Source: Phascolomyces articulosus | Taxonomy: Eukaryota > Mucoromycota > Mucoromycetes > Mucorales > Lichtheimiaceae | DNA length: 64,000 nt | Assembly (NCBI GenBank): GCA_025677815.1 | Contig: JAIXMP010000002.1 | Coordinates: 1,736,001-1,800,000 of the forward strand | Direction of reading: 5' to 3' | Part shown: piece after piece, positions 23,868 through 35,238 of the stretch | Layout: each line of letters starts with the position of its first letter | Position numbering within the stretch: position 1 is the first letter of the stretch | The notes under the pieces: generated by a model | Seen by the model: only the letters and a program-made list of their open reading frames with translations | Databases searched by the model: none | Told to the model about the DNA's origin: nothing | Translations under genes and position numbers: made by a program

Positions 23868-25579
23868 TTATTCATCATCATCTTCTACATAATTCTCATC
23901 TACTTCTTGTCCTTGTTCATTTTTATGAGTTAATTCAATAGTCCATACAATAGGAGCATCTGTTTCTACTTGAATTAAATCTTGATCAAGAGCATTGGAA
24001 GTACTGACCATTCCACCAAAATGGCATGGGTGATCCACTAATTATAATATAGATTAAACTTGGATTAGTCCCCCTATCATCATCATCATCTCTTTATGTT
24101 TCCATCCAATTCATTCGAGAAGAAGATTTGTGTAATCTTCTCTCTTCCTTTCCCTTTTCTCTCACTTTCTCATCCAACTCTTTTTAGTATACTTGCCGAG
24201 ATTCCATTTCAATCCTCGCGTTGTCAAGGTAGCTGGTGCACCGATAGGAATTAATCCACACGTAGGGCCTAAAAAAGTGGATTAAAAGTTGTGTTGGATG
24301 TGAGAGACCCGAAATAAAAGTTCCGATCTGCCGAGTTTACGGTTTTTCGCGCTACTTTTTTTCTATTTTGTCCCACGATAGCGAATAAAACCTTCCTTTT
24401 CTTTCCTATATTTTTTTTGTGGTTTTCCCCACACACCCGTCCAGCCACTCACATCCTTTTATTGAACGAATCAAATGGATAATAGCTTACCTTCAAGGTC
24501 AGGCTGACAGTGAATATGATGAGTGCCCTGTGCGTTAACAAAATATGATTTGTTTGTTTGAATTGGGATGTAAAAATGTGGGGTCAATTAAAAAAACAAC
24601 ATCTGTTGGTTATTTCCTCCCCCCTCCTCCGCTGTTAAAAAAAAGTTACCTTATCCAGTAGTACTGTTAAACTATCGTCACTAACAAGAATTGTCCTTCG
24701 TTCTACTTCATTTAACATGGTATATAATATATTGATGTTTTGCATCGATTGATCTAATCGACCACCAATGGCTGGAATAGCAACGATATCAAACTAGATA
24801 CATATCTCTATCTATTAGCCATCTTGTTCTTTTACAACCAATCTATCTGTTTATTTGGAATGGACACATTACCACTTTGCCAACTTCTTCTTCCTTTCGC
24901 TTCAATAAAGCAATGACTTTTTGAAAGTCAGTGGAATCTTGTTCTGGTGTCTTGGTAATTTTAACATTCTATTACACATAACACATTAGAATTTGATAGA
25001 CAAAAAAGTCCAAACTAAAATATTCAAAAATTTATATATTTCTTTTACCATGCTTTCATAGTACTCTCTCACATCTGCACGTAAAGAATCCAAGTCACCT
25101 CCAATTTCATCTGGTAAATATCTAATAAGCCCAATAATTTAGTTCATTTTGTCTGTGCCCTCACTGTTTTTCATCACCCTCCCTCCCCATAGACAACAAA
25201 TAAATAAATAAATAAACAAATAATAAACTTATTTTTTTGTCCCACTTGGAAAACTTACAATTGGAGTTTAAGTCGGTCATGTTTAAAGGTATCATAAAGT
25301 CGATTCGATCCACCGTCAGCACAATAGCGAAGGGAAGCTATTTATTATATATTGTATATAAAAATAAACATCATTATTACCCCGTCACGTAGATATAAAG
25401 AGAATAGATACACTTTTTGGGTCCCTTATCTTACCATTGGCCCAAAGTCGATTAAACGTTTCCAAATGTTTAATAGGTTGATTTAAAATAATAAGTGCAA
25501 ATTGTTTCACCTTGGCATCTTTGACAAGAATATTAGAGGGACACCAATGAGAAATTAACTTTAAACCGTTCATTACCAT
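23868..25579 (-). CDS. THI80: Thiamine pyrophosphokinase
   Basis: Cytosolic enzyme that transfers pyrophosphate from ATP to thiamine, giving thiamine diphosphate. Eight exons, minus strand: 25435-25579, 25259-25337, 25049-25121, 24873-24968, 24650-24793, 24491-24527, 24197-24268 and 23868-24037; 271 aa, the usual size. Signatures: YCADGGSNRLYD, LPDEIGGDLDSLR (metal and nucleotide site), QDSTDFQKVIALL, IGGRLDQSMQNIN, and the thiamine-binding C-terminal half GPTCGLIPIGAPATLTTRG and HFGGMVSTSNAL, then VETDAPIVWTIEL. An acidic tail (VEDDDE) ends the protein. The start is the first ATG of MVMNGL; an in-frame ATG at 25639 would add a hydrophobic leader and is less likely. Intron 7 keeps the frame only with a GC donor (GCAAGT at 24196), so it is a GC-AG intron. 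The gene is divergent from SSF1 over 266 bp. Confidence 0.9.
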
Positions 25580-25845
25580 TAAGTAATAAAATAAAATAAA
25601 TAAAATAGGGGTAACAAGGGAGAGAGAAAGAGTAAGCAAGGGTTTCTGTTTTCTTTCAGTCTGTGCTTTGCAAGTTGTATACGGAGGAATGTAAGGCCGA
25701 TAATGAGATTAATAGTAGCAGCAGCCACCCATATTTTTCAATTTTTAAGATAGCTGGGTTCCATATTTTTTTTTTTGGCATGAAATAATTTTTTTTTCTG
25801 AAAGGAGCTTATTATTACTTCTAATCGTATACCAATTATTTAATC

Positions 25846-27411
25846 ATGGGTCGCAAGGTAATATACTCGATCAAATATTAAAAACCACGGTTTATTGACT
25901 TTTATATTTAACAAAATGGATATTTATAATAGAGAAAGACAAGAACTCACCTTAAACCTACCGATGAGGATATGGGCAAGATCCCGAGAAGTTTTGTTAT
26001 GCGATCGGGTGTCGTTGGAAAATCATTGACAACACTTGTTCGAGACGTTCGTCGTATTATGGAACCTTATACTGCTACCAATTTAAAGGTATATACATAT
26101 AAAAGTTCATTTGATTTTTTTTATAAACGATAGGTAACCAAGATCTCCATGAAATCATGAATCTGATCTAATTCAAAAAAAACACACACACAGGAACGAA
26201 GAACCAATCGATTAAAAGATTTCGTCATGGTCGCTGGTCAACTCAATATTTCACACTTTTTGATCTTTAGTCGTACAGAAGCCAATGTCAATTTACGTAT
26301 TGCTCGTGTCCCACGAGGTCCTACTTTGACGTTTCGGGTAGCAGAATATGCTTTAGCCAAAGATTGCTTGGCATTACAAAAGACACCTAAAACATCAGCA
26401 GCGAAACATGAATCCAGTCCTTTGTTGGTGTTGAATAATTTTAAACAAGAAGGAAAACAATTTAGAGTCATGACTGCCTTGTTACAAAATATGTTCCCTA
26501 CCATTGATGTTCAAACGGTAAGTGACCTATCTATAAAAGATCAAAATGGATAGAGAGATATCAAAAGTTTATTTTTTTGATAATAAATAAATCTAAATAT
26601 TACCTTCTCTTACAACAACAACAACAACAACAATAGATCCAATTATCACAAACACGACGTGTGCTTTTATTTAATTACAATGAAGATACGGGTATGATTG
26701 ATGTACGACATTATGCAATTGGTGTTAAAACAACAGGTGTTTCCAAATCCATCAAACGCATTATCAATACCGAAGTCCCCGATCTTAGTAATTATGATGA
26801 TATTTCAGATTATGTCTTGAAGGAAGCCATTGTTTCGGAAAGTGATGTAGAAGACGGACCGGATTCCGTGGTCACACTTGCACAAAATTATCCTGGACGC
26901 AATAATCGGAAAAATGATCAACGAGCTGTACGATTACAAGAATTAGGTCCACGGTTAACTTTGGATTTGATTAAAGTGGAAAATGGTCTTTGTGGTGGTG
27001 AAGTCCTTTATCACAAATATGGTAATGTATTTAAAAAATAAAGAGGATAAGCGGATGATATATATATATATACAGAAGATATTAATATTGATTGAATATA
27101 TACATTGTATAGTTCGCAAATCAAAGGAAGAAATTCAAGAAAATGAACGTAAACGACAAAAGACATTACAAGAAAAGGCTGAACGTAAAAGACAACAAGA
27201 TCAAAATGTGGAACGAAAACAAAAAGAAAAAGAAGAACATCGATTACGAACGGGTGGAAAGAGAAAAGCGGATGAAGATGATGACAATGATGGTCAAGAA
27301 GAACAGTATGATGATGATGAGGATGATGTGATGGGTGATCACACTGAACTTTCTTTGGGTGAAGAGGATGAAGACAGTGAAGAAGAAGAAGATGAGGAAG
27401 ATGATGAATAA
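25846..27411 (+). CDS. SSF1: Ribosome biogenesis protein Ssf1 / Peter Pan (Brix domain)
   Basis: Nucleolar 60S assembly factor needed for ITS2-region pre-rRNA processing, working with Rrp14/Rrp15-type partners (family knowledge). Exons 25846-25857, 25933-26088, 26194-26517, 26637-27021 and 27113-27411; 391 aa. The first coding exon holds only MGRK and joins RKTRTHLKPTDED, the expected Ssf1 leader. Then follow PRSFVMRSGVVGKSLTTLVR, a Brix core (NRLKDFVMVAGQLNISHFLI, VPRGPTLTFRV, FPTIDVQTIQLSQTRRVLLF, RHYAIGVKTTG), and the C-terminal Brix piece LGPRLTLDLIKVENGLCGGE. The last exon encodes a charged coiled coil (VRKSKEEIQENERKRQK) and a Glu/Asp-rich tail, as in orthologues. Confidence 0.93.
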
Positions 27412-28005
27412 AAAAAAGTATCTATTATTATTATTACATGTTGCACTTATTTTCAAAAACTTTACTGCTCTACCAAATTCCTTATTATATATAGAATGAG
27501 TCTACTTTTTACATTCAAAGTTGTAATGTGTTCTGCTGGATTAGGTTCATAAAGATAGAGTAGGTAGTGATCCGATATTCTACGACGAGTTCAGCATTTG
27601 AGTTACAAGTGTTGTGTATTGCGTTAGAATGCATGAATTTTATTGGTGATGCAAAAAAAAAAAGAGAATCTATCCACCCATCGATTTGAACTTTATTTTT
27701 CACAACGAGTTTGACAACTTGAGAGATATATTTTTTCCCATGGCTATTTTGATTGTGTGATGATGTCTGTTGATGTGTACTTTTTTCAAACTCAAATTCA
27801 TGTGTAACTTTGAGTTTATATGAATTAGAAAATAAAAACCAACACCATTGGGGTTTTTTTTTTAAACACGACACCATCTTTCTTCCGTCTTTTGGGTTTG
27901 AAAAAGAAGCATGATCCCCAATGAACTATGAGAAGAATTTGTTCTCTTAAAAAAAAGGAGAGAATAAATACAGTAGAATAAATGGGATTGCTATTTTGTA
28001 AAGTG
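27412..28005. other. Intergenic, SSF1 3' side
   Basis: AT-rich spacer. A 120-codon open frame on the minus strand (27515-27877) shows no domain, repeat or family resemblance, and I do not call it. Confidence 0.45.
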
Positions 28006-28014
28006 TATAAAAAG
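28006..28014 (+). promoter_or_regulatory. TATA-like box upstream of HSP10
   Basis: TATAAAAAG, about 270 bases ahead of the HSP10 start and about 45 bases ahead of the hairpin block. It would place that block near the start of the transcript or in the core promoter. Seen only as a motif; transcription start not known. Confidence 0.35.
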
Positions 28015-28057
28015 TGTAACTATATGTTATCTTAACATCTCGCATCCCATTTTTTGA

Positions 28058-28182
28058 CAGGTTGGTAATAACTTAACCTGGTCCGTGAGGTTTGCGGGGT
28101 AAAGACGAGTGAAAACTTGACAGCAGTCACTTTCAAGGGCTGGGTTTACTTGGTTAGAACCAGCCCAGGTTGACTGGAACCT
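28058..28182 (+). other. Multi-hairpin GC-rich block (possible structured RNA or promoter element)
   Basis: A compact GC-richer island with four potential stem-loops. (1) CAGGTT 28058-28063 pairs with AACCTG 28075-28080. (2) CTTGA 28116-28120 pairs with TCAAG 28133-28137. (3) GGGCTGG 28137-28143 pairs with CCAGCCC 28160-28166. (4) AGGTT 28167-28171 pairs with AACCT 28178-28182. The last three abut one another. There is no ORF, and I see no match to U1, U2, U4, U5 or U6 snRNA, tRNA or SRP RNA. It could be an unannotated ncRNA, a structured HSP10 leader, or a palindromic protein-binding promoter. Confidence 0.4.
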
Positions 28183-28278
28183 ACTGGAAACTCACCCAAA
28201 ACACGAAAAAAAAATAAACTCAACAAAAAAAAAGTGTATTTTCTCTCTTTTTTTTCTTCACTTTATCTTTTACTAATC

Positions 28279-28947
28279 ATGGTAATGTGGAAACCATTTT
28301 TCATTTCATTATTTTTTGTATTATGAAGAACAAACCAACAATAGACTTATGATATTTACTTTTTCATATGGTAATAGTCTGCCACTAAGCTTAAGAACAT
28401 TGTCCCTCTTCTTGACCGCGTCTTGATTCAACGTATCAAGCCCCAAGAGGTAAAAAAAATAATTTGGATATATGAGTGGTGGTGATATAAATGGAAAAAC
28501 AAAACAAGAGATATTCATGATGTCTAATGGGATATCTTTCTTTTTTTTTATGTATCCATAATAGAAAACCGCCTCTGGTATCTTTATCCCCGAGAAGGCT
28601 CAAGAAACCGGTAACACTGGTCTTGTTGTTGCCGCTGGTAAGGGTATTCTTAACAGTGATGGCAAGCACATCCCCAACCAAGTTGCTGCTGGTGACAAAG
28701 TCATCCTTCCTTCCTTCGGTGGTAGTCCCGTCAAGGTTGAAGGCGAGGTAAGACATTGGAAAAAAAAAAACAGTTTTATAGGATTTGGGAGATGGAATAT
28801 ATTGGAGAGAGAGAGAGAAAAAAAAAAGAAGGATTTTTTTAAGACAAGACAATGATGGAAAATGTTTTTTACTTACCATGTTACTTTAATATATAGGAAT
28901 ACTACTTGTACCGTGATTCTGAAATCTTGGCCAAGGTTGAAAACTAA
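28279..28947 (+). CDS. HSP10: Mitochondrial co-chaperonin Hsp10 (GroES)
   Basis: Heptameric lid of the mitochondrial Hsp60 folding chamber. Coding exons 28279-28281, 28378-28449, 28565-28747 and 28897-28947; 102 aa, normal length. The ATG is followed at once by a GT donor, so the first coding exon is only the start codon. Exon 2 then gives SATKLKNIVPLLDRVLIQRI. Exon 3 carries the mobile loop and core (KTASGIFIPEKAQE, NTGLVVAAGKGILNSDGKHI, VAAGDKVILPSFGGSPVKVE). The last exon is EYYLYRDSEILAKVEN. The N-terminus serves as an uncleaved import signal in this family. Codons are more C-ending than in neighbours (GTC, CTT, GCC, AAG), as expected of a highly expressed gene. Convergent with ATG10 (163 bp between stops). 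Confidence 0.95.
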
Positions 28948-29110
28948 ACAAAATCAAAAAAAAATGTATAAACTTTTATAGATAAAAAGAAAAAAAAAAG
29001 AAATTCTCTTCATTTTAATTCTTTTTTGATGGGGAAATTGGTTTGGCAAAAATTGCGTTGTTGTAGATATCAAAATCAAAATCATATAAATATTATTTCA
29101 AATTTACATT

Positions 29111-29995
29111 TTATTTGTTTGTTGGTGATGATAAAAAGAGTTGATGGGATAAAGTACATCCAATAGTTGGACCGATTAATGACAACCAAGATTTGATATA
29201 AGAGTGGATATTGATATCGTGGGAAATCAAACGCATCATGGACTGAGTTTCACACGGGTGAATATAATAAAAGGGAAACCCCAAGATAGGATGATCTTCT
29301 TGTGAAATGGAGCCTTGTTGACTTAGTCTATTTCCATGTTGTAAACTTTGTTGCATTTCTTTGGAAATGATCCATTGGTATAATTCATCTAATGAAAGCG
29401 CTGTTCCCTCTTTATATATATATATATATATACGAAAGGAAAAAAAAAAGGTGTGTGTGAATGAAATGGGTCATATGTTTGTCAGTTATTTCTTTGAAGA
29501 TTAATACCTTTTAAAGATAAAGGTGTCCTTTTTTTTTTACCTGCATCATAACCATTAAAATAAAGCACAGGTACTTGATAACCTGGTGAATAGACAATAT
29601 GATACTCAACTGTCAAATGGGTTTCTCCTTCTTGTTCTGATAATTTTGCAGTAGCGGGGTCGGATGTCTCTTGCAGCACCAATAATTCATCCATATCATT
29701 GGGAACATCTTGTTGTATTATCACGTCGTCATGTTGGGATTTCTTTTTATCAATAGGAAACAAGGCATTTTTCTTTAAATATTGATACTATACATACATT
29801 TTTTTTATAAATGGCGGAAGTATAGGGGGTCAATGTCATTCCATCATGGAATTACAAAACGCGTTTCCAACAGACACACTTTTCATGAATGCTTACTCTA
29901 TCATTAATGACCCATGTCCATTTGGATTCAGCTAAACATGACTGAGTATCATGATAAAACGCTTGAATAGCTTGATGAAATTGAGTTCGGTCCAT
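29111..29995 (-). CDS. ATG10: Atg10-like E2 enzyme (Atg12 conjugation)
   Basis: Autophagy E2-like enzyme that takes Atg12 from Atg7 and attaches it to Atg5. Exons 29897-29995, 29541-29787 and 29111-29409; 214 aa. It starts MDRTQFHQAIQAFYHD and contains SKWTWVIND, LTVEYHIVYSPGYQVPVLYF, LSLDELYQWI and the catalytic segment FYYIHPCETQSMM, with the active Cys near residue 168. It ends SWLSLIGPTIGCTL, the family's C-terminal motif. The acceptor of the last intron (AAAG before AGGGAACAG) was chosen because it is the one that keeps frame. The Asp/Glu-rich insertion in exon 2 (PNDMDELLVLQETSDP) is variable in the family. Confidence 0.87.
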
Positions 29996-30745
29996 AAAAA
30001 TCAAAGAAGAAAAAAACACTGAATTTATATATATATATATATTTTGTTTTTTAATAGACAATTATTTTATTGTGAAAATTTCTTTTCATTTTACATATAA
30101 ATAAGATCAAGTGTGGATCACCCACCACCTGCAAAAAAAAAAAAAACATAAATAAAAAAAAGTTTTACTATTTACAAGGTTTTAAAGAAAAAAAAAACGT
30201 GGAAAAGAACAAAAAATATTAAAGAAGAAAAAGGAGAATGAGTGGAAATAATAAGGGGAAAAGAGTTTTTGTTGTTGTTTTTTTTTTCTTTAAAAATAGA
30301 AGAGAGTAATGTGGCCGTATATATGGGGTTGTGTGTATATAATATGTGTGTTTTTTAGGAGTGTGTAGTGATGGTTTTATATAAATTGAAAATAATGAAT
30401 GAGTCGAGTTGAATTGGGAGGGGAAAATAGGGGAAAGAAAAAGAGAGAGAGAGAATGATCCATTGAAGATGATAAGGAAGATAAGGGAGTAAAGTTATAT
30501 ATATAATAACAACAACCAACATTTTGTTGTTATATATAGAGAGAGACAGTTGGTCAAGTAATAATAGTGGTGATAATAAAAGTAGTAATAATAATAAAAG
30601 TAGTAGTAGTAATAGTGGTGGTGATAAACGTAGTAGATGTTTTTTTTAGGGTTTCAGGGGAGAGATCAATAGAAATTTGAAGGAGAAAAATAATATAATA
30701 AAGGGTATTAAAAAAATCAATAAAGATATCAATTCATTCATTTCT
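29996..30745. other. Intergenic, purine-rich
   Basis: Between the ATG10 start and the 3' end of the next minus-strand gene. Contains long A and GA runs and GTAGTA/TAATAA simple repeats (30560-30640). No ORF is supported. Confidence 0.5.
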
Positions 30746-31923
30746 TTATGAATCATCCACAAGGAAATCTTCAAGAATTAATTGAGTAGCGTCTTGAACG
30801 CGTTCATCAAATTGAACTTTTAAGATTTCTTCGACTTCAGATAACCAAGAACGTAACCAATGAGTTAATGCTCGAGATTCAGGTCGTTGTTCTTCTTGTT
30901 GTTCCGATTCTCGTCTTAATGTTTCTAACCATGCCAATGCTTCCTTTTCATCCATTTCATCAATATCATCTACTTCATTATTATATATCGGTGATGATTT
31001 CTTATGTGTTGCTGCTAATAAAATGAGTTGTTGTTGATTATTATTATTGTGATTATTATTGTGATTATTATTATAATTATTCCAAAATGAGCTTGAAGAG
31101 TGTGTACGGTGTTGAGAAATGTCACGATGATGGGTTGCATCTTCCAGTAATAAAACACGAGTAGGCATTGATTGGTTAATAATGATATCAGCAGCTTCTT
31201 CTACATTGAGAATCAATCCAAGTTGTAAACATATATGTCGATTCAATGCAAGAATGTCTTCTGTTAATCTTGCACCAATCACTGTAATATCTTTATCATC
31301 ATCATCGTTATTATTGTTGTTGTTGCTGTTTTGTCGCCATCGTCGTTGTTGTTGTTGTTGTTCTGGTGACTGTGTGTAAGGCAATACACTCGGTAAATTG
31401 GATTCCACAAGAGGTCGAATAGAACCAAGTAAATTGGCTCTCATTAGATTGAGATGATCTCGAAGATCATGAACAAATGAACGAAGAGACGTTCGACAAC
31501 GACCTAGATAAAAATTAGTTATTTTATTATTTTGTATAAAGTGTGGAATAGATATGTATAGTTGGATAGTTTACCTCGACGGACGGTACCATAATGATGA
31601 ATCGACATGTAAGATCGAGGTGCAGATAATGTGATTTCTTCTGTTAAGGTAGCCATGACTTGGTCTACAATATTTTCATAATATTCACTTAAAGCATTGG
31701 TCATGGCAAAAGCATCGATAGAGGTAGTAGAAGAAGGGGGTTGTTGTTGTTTTTGATGAAGATCGTAAACAACTTTAACAATATGTTGATTTCCAAACTG
31801 TTGTTGTTCATTATCGATAATAGATGTTGAAGTCGTAGTAGTAGTAGTAGTAGCAGCGAATGTTGTATTAAATAATAACCAAGCAGCTGTTAAAGATAAC
31901 AGCGTTGGACGTTGAATGATCAT
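30746..31923 (-). CDS. Putative secreted protein of unknown function, 368 aa
   Basis: Two exons (31575-31923 and 30746-31503) join in frame. A clear signal peptide opens it: MIIQRPTLLSLTAAWLLFNT, with likely cleavage after TTFA. A Thr-rich stretch follows, then a helical region (DAFAMTNALSEYYENIVDQV, SAPRSYMSIHHYGTVRRGRC, LRSFVHDLRDHLNLMRANLL). A poly-Asn/Asp and Gln insert interrupts the middle (near 31290-31365). The C-terminal part is acidic and helical (EKEALAWLETLRRESEQQ, LRSWLSEVEEILKVQFDER, LILEDFLVDDS). There is no KDEL, GPI signal or membrane helix after the leader. I do not recognise the family. It is likely secretory-pathway; anything further would be a guess. Confidence 0.75.
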
Positions 31924-32519
31924 AAGGAAAGTATTATTATTATTATTATTATTGAAAAAGTAAAAAGGAAAAAGAAGAAGAAAAAGAGTCGTGTGAGAAA
32001 AGGATCTCTTTCAAAAAAAAAAAAAAAAAAAAAAAAAAGGATGAACAAAAAAAATGCAAATGCACACTCCGCGCGCGTTTTAAAGGGTGATACTTTTTTG
32101 GGGGGGAGAAGGAAAGGGTGTGAAAAAGAAGTATAATAGTATTATAAGGAATATAAACAAAAAAAAAAAAAGGAGTGGTACAAAAAGTAAGCTTCTTCAT
32201 TTTCCTCTAATAAAGAATATTTATACTTGAAATATAATCAATAAAGATTATATATTAAACGAATGATTACTATGACTATTATAATAATACTTATGAGAAG
32301 GTTAATGTTTTATATATTATAATACAATGCCGTTTCTGCCATCAAACGGATTTCTGTTCCGAGTAACCCAGACTTCCATTTGGAATATGAGGATTTTATT
32401 TTTGGCCAATCAAATTTTAGGTTTTTTTTATGATCGCCTTTTTCTATTTTGCCTCTTTTAGGTCATATTTTTTTTCAATTAAGTAAAAATATATACAAGT
32501 AGTAGTATTACCTATTTAC

Positions 32520-32551
<32 letters not shown>

Positions 32552-35238
32552 CCTCCTATTTCAATTATTAACATATATTCACACTCACAATGAACTTCTT
32601 TTAAAAACTATATCAATTATGAATTAAATCATATTATATGTACTAGATAAAGGAGTTAAAAGTATACAACAATAACGTATTACAATCAACTACTTTATCC
32701 CATCAATTTGCCCATATTCGTACCATCTTATTGTTCCCTTTAAGCACCATTTTACCTAAAATAGTGCAATAAATCGTGGCATTTTTCAACTCTTCTTTGA
32801 TTTCTTTTGACAAAATAATACAATTATTCTCTCTCTCTCTTTTTACATGTGCTTTCACCCAATACGGGTTTGCTCTAGACCTTCATTGACAGAACGTTTT
32901 TTATTTGGGATAATAGGCAACTGATTTTCTTTTTGAATGCAAGATTTTATTTTGTCTTCCAATGTTTTTTTTATTTTATTTTACGTATACGTAAATATAA
33001 AAATTAAACTTTTGGGGGAGACAAAATAAGGTTAAATATCTTTTATTATTGAAGAAAGAACAACAAGCTTTATATTATATACCTGGAGAAGAAGAGATAT
33101 CTTTTTTTTTGACAACAACGATAACAACAACAAAGACATGTTTTGACATGCATTCATAAATGAAAGAATCGTCTTGACTTTCTAAAGAAGAAGAAGAAGA
33201 AGAAGAATCATTTCATGTTTGTTATTATTGACAGTAATAAGAAGTTTTTTTGAACGTGTTTTTTTTTCTCGGAGCTTATGGATCAATTAAAAAGAATTAT
33301 TTTCCCGTTCTTCCCAATTAACAACTTAAATAAAAAATATGCAGAAATTTATATCTTGCATTATCTTTTTTTTTTTTGTAGAAGATTATTTATTATTGAT
33401 TAGACTCATCTTTCTTATGAATGAACTAAAACTAAAATTGTAGGACAATAGCAGGGTATTTTAGTTAAGCTTATACCAATAAAAGAAAACATATACCAGG
33501 GAATATCTAAATCCTAATTTAAATAGGTTTTAAACCTTGTGTTGTATTAAGTCATTACACAAAAAAAGCTGGTTTTAAATGAAGATCCTTGGTGTAACAT
33601 TTTGTTGCATACTAATACTTATTTATGTATTAGACTAATAGAAAAGAACTTTCTTTTTGTATCATATAATTCATACACTAAATAGTAGTGATGAGATATA
33701 TCTATTTAGGAATGGTGAGTTTTTTTTTCTTTTTAATATAAAGTACTATACAAGAAGAAGATGTGTATGGTTACCAAGAAAATACACAAGACTTTTTTCT
33801 CGCATAATGTGTCATTCTAAAAATAGTCTCTTTTATTTTACTTTATATCAGAATGGATTTACAATCATCTTGCTTTGGATGAACAGAAGAACAGGTTTTT
33901 TTTATATATATACAAATTGTTAATATCTGTATGAAAAAAAAAAAACAAACCATTTTGTTGAATTGATAAAGAAAAAATTTAAAGTTTGTGTTATATATTA
34001 TATTTGTACAACGAATTATAGACCATTTTTTGATAGAGGATGACAATAGCTCACTAAGAAGATTACACTTTAGCATAGAAGAAACTTCTTTTTGGTTTTT
34101 TTTCTTCTAGTTCACATGGAAATTTAATTTTTTTGGTTATAATAATAATAATAAATGACTCCACTTTTTATATAAGCATAATACATGGAGAAACAAAATG
34201 TCGCTCATTATGTAATAGAACGACATACTATTGTTGTAATTAGAACATCTGCTTCTTCAAACCTAAAAAACTATACGATATATACTATTGACTGATCTTT
34301 TTTTCCCTCACAAATAGGGTGATTTGCTTTTTTTTTTTTTTTTTACAATATATTATAAAGAAGCAATATCATGTGAAACACATGGAATCTATTCATTTAA
34401 CAAACATGTCAGCAAAAAATGCAAGTGTGACACCAAGGTTTATCAACTCGCAAGCCTATAAGGCAACGAAAAAGAATAATGAGGCTTTTCTAACTAGTAG
34501 TTTTTCTCATTTATTAAACTACAAGTTAAAGAAAAATATAAGTGAATTGATATTTCTTATTCTGCCCCTTTCATCGAAATATCATAGTATTAAGCACTGT
34601 ACCTAGCTCGTTACAACGATATTATCCTTGGGACCAAAAACATATCTCTGTACGGAATATCATTATAGCAAGCGGATACGGTATAGCATCAATTACGTAT
34701 CGATAAAAAAAAATGATGTTTCACCTATTCTATTCAATAGTGAAATCCATCATATTAGCCTATTCATAACGATTTATAGCCAACTCCACTTCCCACAGTG
34801 TGGATATTTTTTTTATATAACAGGAAATATACAATGACGTAAATTAATACATGGAAAGATATATGTTTAAAAGTATTTTGAATAGTTTGAATGATATTCA
34901 TTTTCTTTTGGTATGGATATTTTAAGGATGTTATATATCTAATCTTCTTCATCATCCTCATCGTCATCGTCTTCTTTGTCGTCAATATTTTCAAGAGGGA
35001 AATGTATGTACTTTTGTCAGTATGTCTAGGCATCGGTTGTTTATTTTTGTATTTAGTCGATTATAGCTTTTTTGTATTATCGATCATATCCTGTAATTTA
35101 GCCTACAAAAAGTCATTAGAATTAGTATGCCAATAAACAGGCCATACATCAGATACATTTAATTTGAATTCATTATTATAAAGAAAAGAGTTTATGTTCA
35201 TTATACTGGTTGTCTTTTGAAATAACATTATCTCCTGT
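31924..35238. other. AT-rich gene-poor region with simple repeats
   Basis: Starts with the presumed promoter of the secreted-protein gene: an (ATT)n tract at 31933-31953 and a long A run near 32013-32038. A (CT)n microsatellite lies at about 32526-32553. The remainder is AT-rich with only short low-complexity frames. No gene supported. Confidence 0.5.

Noticed and set aside
24038..25434. TPP riboswitch in the thiamine pyrophosphokinase introns
   Set aside because: No CUGAGA plus ACCUGAUCUGG-type pairings seen in the introns.
25580..25639. Upstream in-frame ATG adding MLTLSLSLVTPILFILFYYL to thiamine pyrophosphokinase
   Set aside because: Would create a signal anchor on a cytosolic enzyme; sequence is low-complexity 5' UTR.
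27515..27877. 120-codon frame on the minus strand between SSF1 and HSP10
   Set aside because: No domain, repeat or family resemblance; low-complexity ends; likely chance.
28058..28182. Spliceosomal U1-like start (AACTTAACCTGG resembling ACTTACCTGG)
   Set aside because: The rest does not follow U1, no Sm site is visible, and the 5' end has an extra base in the critical region.
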